Source of the DNA: JANXSD01 sp043758125
GTDB lineage: Bacteria > Bacteroidota > Bacteroidia > AKYH767-A > OLB10
DNA length: 9,578 bases
NCBI GenBank assembly: GCA_043758125.1
Contig: JAYVOC010000051.1
Location: 1-9,578, forward strand
Reading direction: 5' to 3'
The notes under the pieces are model-generated. The model saw nothing but the letters and a program-made list of their open reading frames with translations, was not told the origin of the DNA and did no database searches. Shown one piece after another: positions 5,805 to 9,578 of the stretch. Position numbers and translations under genes: made by a program. Within the stretch, counting starts at the first letter, position 1, and each line of letters opens with the position of its first letter.

Positions 5805-7046
5805 ATGCCATCAGTTTGTTTCTACTTCCAAGTGCATCAGCCATTCAGGTTGAAAAGATATTCGTTCTTCGATATTGGTAAGGATCATTTTTATGAAGAC
5901 GATGAAAAAAATCGTTACATCCTCGATAAAGTTTCTGAGAAATGTTATCTCAAAACTAATCGTAAGATGCTAGACTTGATAAATCGTCATAAAGGAAAAT
6001 TCCGCATCTCCTACTCTATCAGCGGAACAGCTATTGAGCAATTCGAAAATCATCGTCCTGATGTTTTGCAATCGTTTATTGATCTTGCAAAAACAGGATG
6101 TGTTGAATTTTTGAGTGAAACATATTATCACTCCTTAAGCTTTATTTATTCGAAAGATGAATTTAAACGCCAAGTTGAAAAGCATAAAGAGAAAATTATT
6201 GAGTACTTCGGACAAACGCCAAAAATATTTAGAAATACAGAGTTAATTTATAACAATGAACTTGCTTCTTATGTGGAGAAGATGGGTTATAAAGGAATTC
6301 TTTGTGAAGGTGTCGATCGTCTTTTAGGTACGCGAACGCCTAACTCACTTTTCCAACCTGCTGGAACTTTAAAGATAAAAGCGTTCTTAAAAAATTATAG
6401 TTTATCAGATGATGTTGCTTTCCGTTTTAGTGATCGTAACTGGAGTGAATGGCCTTTGCAAGCAGATACTTTTGCAAAATGGGTTCATAAGGTTGCTGGT
6501 AACGGCGAAGTGGTTAATCTCTTTATGGATTACGAAACATTTGGAGAACATCAATGGGAAGAAACAGGGATTTTTGATTTCCTAGATCATCTTCCAGCCG
6601 AAATATTAAAACATCCCGACTTCGATTTCAAAACACTTTCAGAAGCTGCGGAAACATATAAAGTAAGAGATATTTATGATGCTCCCGAATTTATTAGTTG
6701 GGCTGATGCAGAACGTGATCTAAGTGCATGGCTTAGTAATCCAATGGAAAAGGAAGCTGCAAAACGTATATTTGCCCTCGAAGAAAAAGTGAAAGAAACT
6801 GGTGATAAAGATTTAATCGATGTTTGGGGTAAATTACAAACGAGTGATCATTTTTATTACATGTGTACTAAGTTTTGGAGTGATGGCGACGTACATAAAT
6901 ATTTTAGTCCTTACGACTCTCCTTATGATGCATACATTTATTACATGAATGCTTTAGCAGATTTTGAAACTTCTGTTGAAGAAGCTTGGAAAAATAGCGC
7001 TACGAAAACCGTTAAGAAAGTGGTGAAGAAAAAAGAAACTGCATAA
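5805..7046 (+). CDS. GH57 family alpha-amylase-type glycoside hydrolase
   Basis: The 413-residue product carries the conserved GH57 regions in order: HQPFR at 11-15, the second region around CVEFLSETYYHSL (99-111), FRNTELIY (143-149 area) with Glu146 as the expected nucleophile, MDYETFGEHQ (241-250) with Asp242 as the expected acid/base, and the C-terminal helical region around RDLSAWLSNPMEKEA (304-318). No signal peptide is present, so it should work in the cytoplasm. GH57 enzymes hydrolyse or transfer alpha-1,4 (sometimes alpha-1,6) glucosidic bonds, or branch glucans. Its place just after a glycogen-synthase-like gene suggests trimming, debranching or remodelling of the same polymer. The exact activity (amylase, 4-alpha-glucanotransferase or branching) cannot be told from sequence alone; at 413 residues it is on the short side, which fits the amylase-like group. 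The C-terminus ends in a Lys-rich tail, KTVKKVVKKKETA, probably disordered. Confidence 0.87.
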   Translation: MPSVCFYFQVHQPFRLKRYSFFDIGKDHFYEDDEKNRYILDKVSEKCYLKTNRKMLDLINRHKGKFRISYSISGTAIEQFENHRPDVLQSFIDLAKTGCVEFLSETYYHSLSFIYSKDEFKRQVEKHKEKIIEYFGQTPKIFRNTELIYNNELASYVEKMGYKGILCEGVDRLLGTRTPNSLFQPAGTLKIKAFLKNYSLSDDVAFRFSDRNWSEWPLQADTFAKWVHKVAGNGEVVNLFMDYETFGEHQWEETGIFDFLDHLPAEILKHPDFDFKTLSEAAETYKVRDIYDAPEFISWADAERDLSAWLSNPMEKEAAKRIFALEEKVKETGDKDLIDVWGKLQTSDHFYYMCTKFWSDGDVHKYFSPYDSPYDAYIYYMNALADFETSVEEAWKNSATKTVKKVVKKKETA

Positions 7047-7109
7047 ATAAATTATTACGCATCAACTATCATTAACTTTTCTGGGGAGTGGGGGAAAACT
7101 TAACCGCAA

Positions 7110-9053
7110 ATGGCTAGCGGACATATAAATCATAATAAAATATCAGCAGCTGGTCTGCTTGTAACGCTCGGTATCATTTTCGGTGATATTGGCACGTCAC
7201 CACTTTATGTAATGGGCGCTGTTATCGGTCACCGTGTGATTGATGAAGGTCTTGTTCTCGGTGGAATTTCCTGCATCTTTTGGACACTCACTTTACAAAC
7301 AACTTTCAAATATATTATACTAACGCTTCGTGCGGATAACAAAGGTGAAGGTGGAATATTTTCACTCTATGCATTAGTACGTAAGATGCATATTAAGTGG
7401 CTTGCAATCCCGGCAATGATTGGAGGCGCATCGTTATTAGCTGATGGAATTATTACTCCACCCATTTCAGTTGCATCAGCTATTGAAGGATTGAAAGTTA
7501 TTAATCCTGATTTAAATGTGTTGCCGTATGTAATTGGAATTTTATTCGGAATATTTTTTATTCAGCAATTCGGAACTAAATTCATTGGTAAATTTTTTGG
7601 CCCTGTGATGATGGTTTGGTTTAGTATGTTACTCGTTTTAGGACTAGGTGCGATTTTCCAAAATCCAATTGTTTTCAAAGCAATCAATCCAATGTTTGGT
7701 TGGAGATTATTAACAGAATACCCACAAGGTTTTTGGATATTAGGTGCAGTATTTCTTTGTACTACTGGAGCTGAAGCATTGTATTCGGATCTTGGTCATT
7801 GCGGACGACAAAACATTCGTGTATCGTGGATCTTTGTTAAGACTGCTTTACTTGCGAATTATTTCGGACAAGGTGCATGGTTGTTGAATCACTCAGGAAA
7901 ATTATTAGGTGATATAAAACCATTCTATGCGTTAATGCCTCCTTGGTTTTTGCTTACAGGAATTATCATTGCAACATTTGCAGCAGTTGTTGCAAGTCAG
8001 GCATTAATAAGCGGCACTTTTACTTTGATTAACGAAGGAATGCGTTTAAATTTTTTACCGAAAGGCAGAATCGAATATCCAACAGATTTACGAGGACAAT
8101 TATATATTCCTGGCATCAATTGGCTATTATGTTTAGGGACAATTGGAATCGTTTTATACTTCCGTGAATCTTCAAATATGGAAGCAGCTTATGGTTTAGC
8201 AATTGTACTTACCATGTTGATGACAACAACATTATTGACCTATTATCTTTTCTTAAAAAAATATCCCCGTCCATTAATCTATTTAATTTTTGCAGTTTTC
8301 ATAACTATTGAAATTTCATTTCTCATTGCAAACCTAAGCAAGTTCACACATGGTGGATATGTAACAGTATTTATTGCATTCACTATTTTTGGTATCATGT
8401 GGGTTTGGAATGAAGCAAGAAAAATTCGTGCTGCACTTGTTGAATTCGTTAAGTTAAAAAAATATTATGAAATTTTAACAGATGTAAGTAAGGACGAAAC
8501 TATCCCGAAATATTCTACACATTTAGTTTACTTAACTGGCGCGAGTAGTGATGATGAAGTAGAAAGTAAAATTATTTATTCAATCCTGCAAAAGCAACCT
8601 AAGAGAGCAGATGTTTATTGGATGGTTCACGTGGATGTTTTAGATGAGCCTTACACAATGGAGTATCGTGTTCGTGAGTTGGTTGATGATAAAGTAATTC
8701 ACATTCGATTCCGTTTAGGATTTCGTGTGGAGCCTCGTATCAATTTAATGTTTCGTCAAGTTGTTGAAGAGCTTGTAAAAAATAAAGAAGTTGATATCAC
8801 AAGTCGTTATGCTTCCTTAAATCGTCAGCATCTTATTGGTGATTTTAGATTTGTAGTGATGGAGAAATTTCTTTCTTATGAAAATACGTTGAATCTTTAT
8901 ACTAGATTTATTTTGAATATTTATTTTTATATGAAAAAGATGAGTTTGTCAGAAGAAAAAGCTTTTGGATTAGATACAAGTTCAATCACAGTAGAAAAAG
9001 TTCCATTAATTGTTACACCTCCTGGAACGTATAAGTTTACGCGTGTTAATTAA
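7110..9053 (+). CDS. kup: Kup potassium uptake transporter
   Basis: This 647-residue inner-membrane protein of the KUP/HAK/KT family imports K+ in symport with H+. Family signatures appear in order: GDIGTSPLY at 25-33, ADNKGEGGIFSLYAL at 75-89, ADGIITPPISVASAIEGL at 111-128, TGAEALYSDLGHCGRQNIR at 219-237, NYFGQGAWLL at 250-259, SQALISGTFTLINEG at 296-310 and GQLYIPGINWLL at 329-340. About twelve membrane helices fill residues 15-435, followed by a soluble C-terminal domain (about 440-647) with the usual VEPRINLMF-type beta strands. Length is near the ~620 residues of E. coli Kup, so it is complete. The ATG at 7110 places the first helix normally. It follows the GH57 gene by 63 bp and precedes ligA by 27 bp, so it may share their transcript. 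I see no riboswitch in the short leader. Confidence 0.95.
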   Translation: MASGHINHNKISAAGLLVTLGIIFGDIGTSPLYVMGAVIGHRVIDEGLVLGGISCIFWTLTLQTTFKYIILTLRADNKGEGGIFSLYALVRKMHIKWLAIPAMIGGASLLADGIITPPISVASAIEGLKVINPDLNVLPYVIGILFGIFFIQQFGTKFIGKFFGPVMMVWFSMLLVLGLGAIFQNPIVFKAINPMFGWRLLTEYPQGFWILGAVFLCTTGAEALYSDLGHCGRQNIRVSWIFVKTALLANYFGQGAWLLNHSGKLLGDIKPFYALMPPWFLLTGIIIATFAAVVASQALISGTFTLINEGMRLNFLPKGRIEYPTDLRGQLYIPGINWLLCLGTIGIVLYFRESSNMEAAYGLAIVLTMLMTTTLLTYYLFLKKYPRPLIYLIFAVFITIEISFLIANLSKFTHGGYVTVFIAFTIFGIMWVWNEARKIRAALVEFVKLKKYYEILTDVSKDETIPKYSTHLVYLTGASSDDEVESKIIYSILQKQPKRADVYWMVHVDVLDEPYTMEYRVRELVDDKVIHIRFRLGFRVEPRINLMFRQVVEELVKNKEVDITSRYASLNRQHLIGDFRFVVMEKFLSYENTLNLYTRFILNIYFYMKKMSLSEEKAFGLDTSSITVEKVPLIVTPPGTYKFTRVN

Positions 9054-9080
9054 TGTTATTTATTTTTCACTATCAAGAAA

Positions 9081-9578
9081 ATGAATAAAGAAACTGCATC
9101 CGAAAGAATTGATTTTTTAAGTAAAGAAATTGAACATCATAATTATCATTATTATGTTTTAGCTAATCCACAAATTAGTGATTACGATTTTGATCAATTG
9201 TTGAATGAACTTATTTCGCTTGAAAAACAATTTCCAGATTTGGTAAATGAGAATTCTCCAAGCCAAAGAGTTGGCGGACAAATCACAAAAGAGTTCAACA
9301 CAGTAAAACATAAATACCCGATGTTATCATTGGGAAATACGTATTCAGGGGAAGAGTTAATTGAATTTGATACTCGTGTTCGGAAGATGATTCCAGGTGA
9401 AGAAGTTCAATATGTTTGCGAGTTAAAATTTGATGGAGTTGCTATTGGTGTTAGTTATACAAATGGTGTTTTACGTCAGGCAGTAACACGTGGTGATGGG
9501 ATTCAAGGTGATGATGTAACGACGAATGTAAAAACAATTCGCTCGATACCATTGCGATTAAACAAGAATGATTTTCCT
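9081..9578 (+). CDS. ligA: NAD-dependent DNA ligase, N-terminal part (cut by window end)
   Basis: LigA seals nicks in replication and repair using NAD+. The first 166 codons are present. Domain Ia, which binds the NMN half of NAD+, shows HNYHYYVLANPQISDYDFD (20-38). The nucleotidyltransferase domain begins with SPSQRVGG (59-66) and MLSLGNTYS (81-89), and contains the adenylation motif ELKFDGVA (114-121) with Lys116 as the expected AMP-accepting lysine, followed by TRGDGIQGDDVTTN (136-149). A full LigA is about 670 residues, so roughly three quarters lies outside the window. It starts 27 bp after kup with no clear ribosome-binding site; the ATG at 9081 is fixed by alignment of the Ia domain with the family start. 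Confidence 0.95.
   Translation, partial: MNKETASERIDFLSKEIEHHNYHYYVLANPQISDYDFDQLLNELISLEKQFPDLVNENSPSQRVGGQITKEFNTVKHKYPMLSLGNTYSGEELIEFDTRVRKMIPGEEVQYVCELKFDGVAIGVSYTNGVLRQAVTRGDGIQGDDVTTNVKTIRSIPLRLNKNDFP

Noticed and set aside
7073..7080. TAACTTTT as a promoter for kup
   Set aside because: The final G is missing and no TTG lies at the expected spacing.
7047..7109. A riboswitch (for example c-di-AMP) ahead of kup
   Set aside because: The gap of 63 bp is too short for such an aptamer and shows no matching core sequence.

Overview
The window looks like a chromosomal segment of an AT-rich member of the Bacteroidota. Three things point there: the protein flavour of the genes, near-absence of Shine-Dalgarno sequences, and a clean Bacteroidota-type promoter (TTTTG, 20 bp, TACCTTTG) upstream of the first sugar-metabolism gene. 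I cannot place it below phylum level.

Layout. (1) Positions 1-1054, plus strand: the 3' end of a gene whose product resembles the C-terminus of an ATP-grasp-like protein (weak call), then a 245-residue protein of unknown function. (2) Positions 1212-3548, minus strand: a decaying restriction/defence-type island. In transcription order it holds the last ~70 codons of a type III-like restriction subunit (Res, with an E-T-K nuclease motif), an AlbA_2 + GHKL-ATPase 'RecG-like' gene overlapping it by ATGA and broken by one in-frame TAA, an 11-bp tandem repeat, and an N-terminal scrap of a type III-like adenine methyltransferase (Mod) with an internal stop. The Res truncation point abuts a short stretch with repeated AAGTTTACAGTT boxes that looks like a leftover transposon end. 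(3) Positions 3669-4058, minus strand: a small four-helix membrane protein, possibly TMEM14-like. (4) From 4338 to the window end, plus strand: a co-directional run of housekeeping genes, namely a glycogen-synthase-like GT4/GT5 glycosyltransferase, a GH57 alpha-amylase-type enzyme, the Kup potassium transporter, and the first 166 codons of NAD-dependent DNA ligase (ligA).

How the genes work together. The glycosyltransferase and GH57 enzyme most likely act together on an intracellular alpha-glucan such as glycogen. Kup and LigA are unrelated housekeeping functions on the same strand with short gaps (63 and 27 bp), so read-through transcription is plausible. The minus-strand island was probably a complete Res/AlbA-ATPase/Mod system that has lost both its nuclease-helicase body and its methyltransferase; only the middle gene remains near full length, and it carries a stop. 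The most interesting parts of the window are this three-gene association and the 11-bp repeat sitting exactly between two of its genes.
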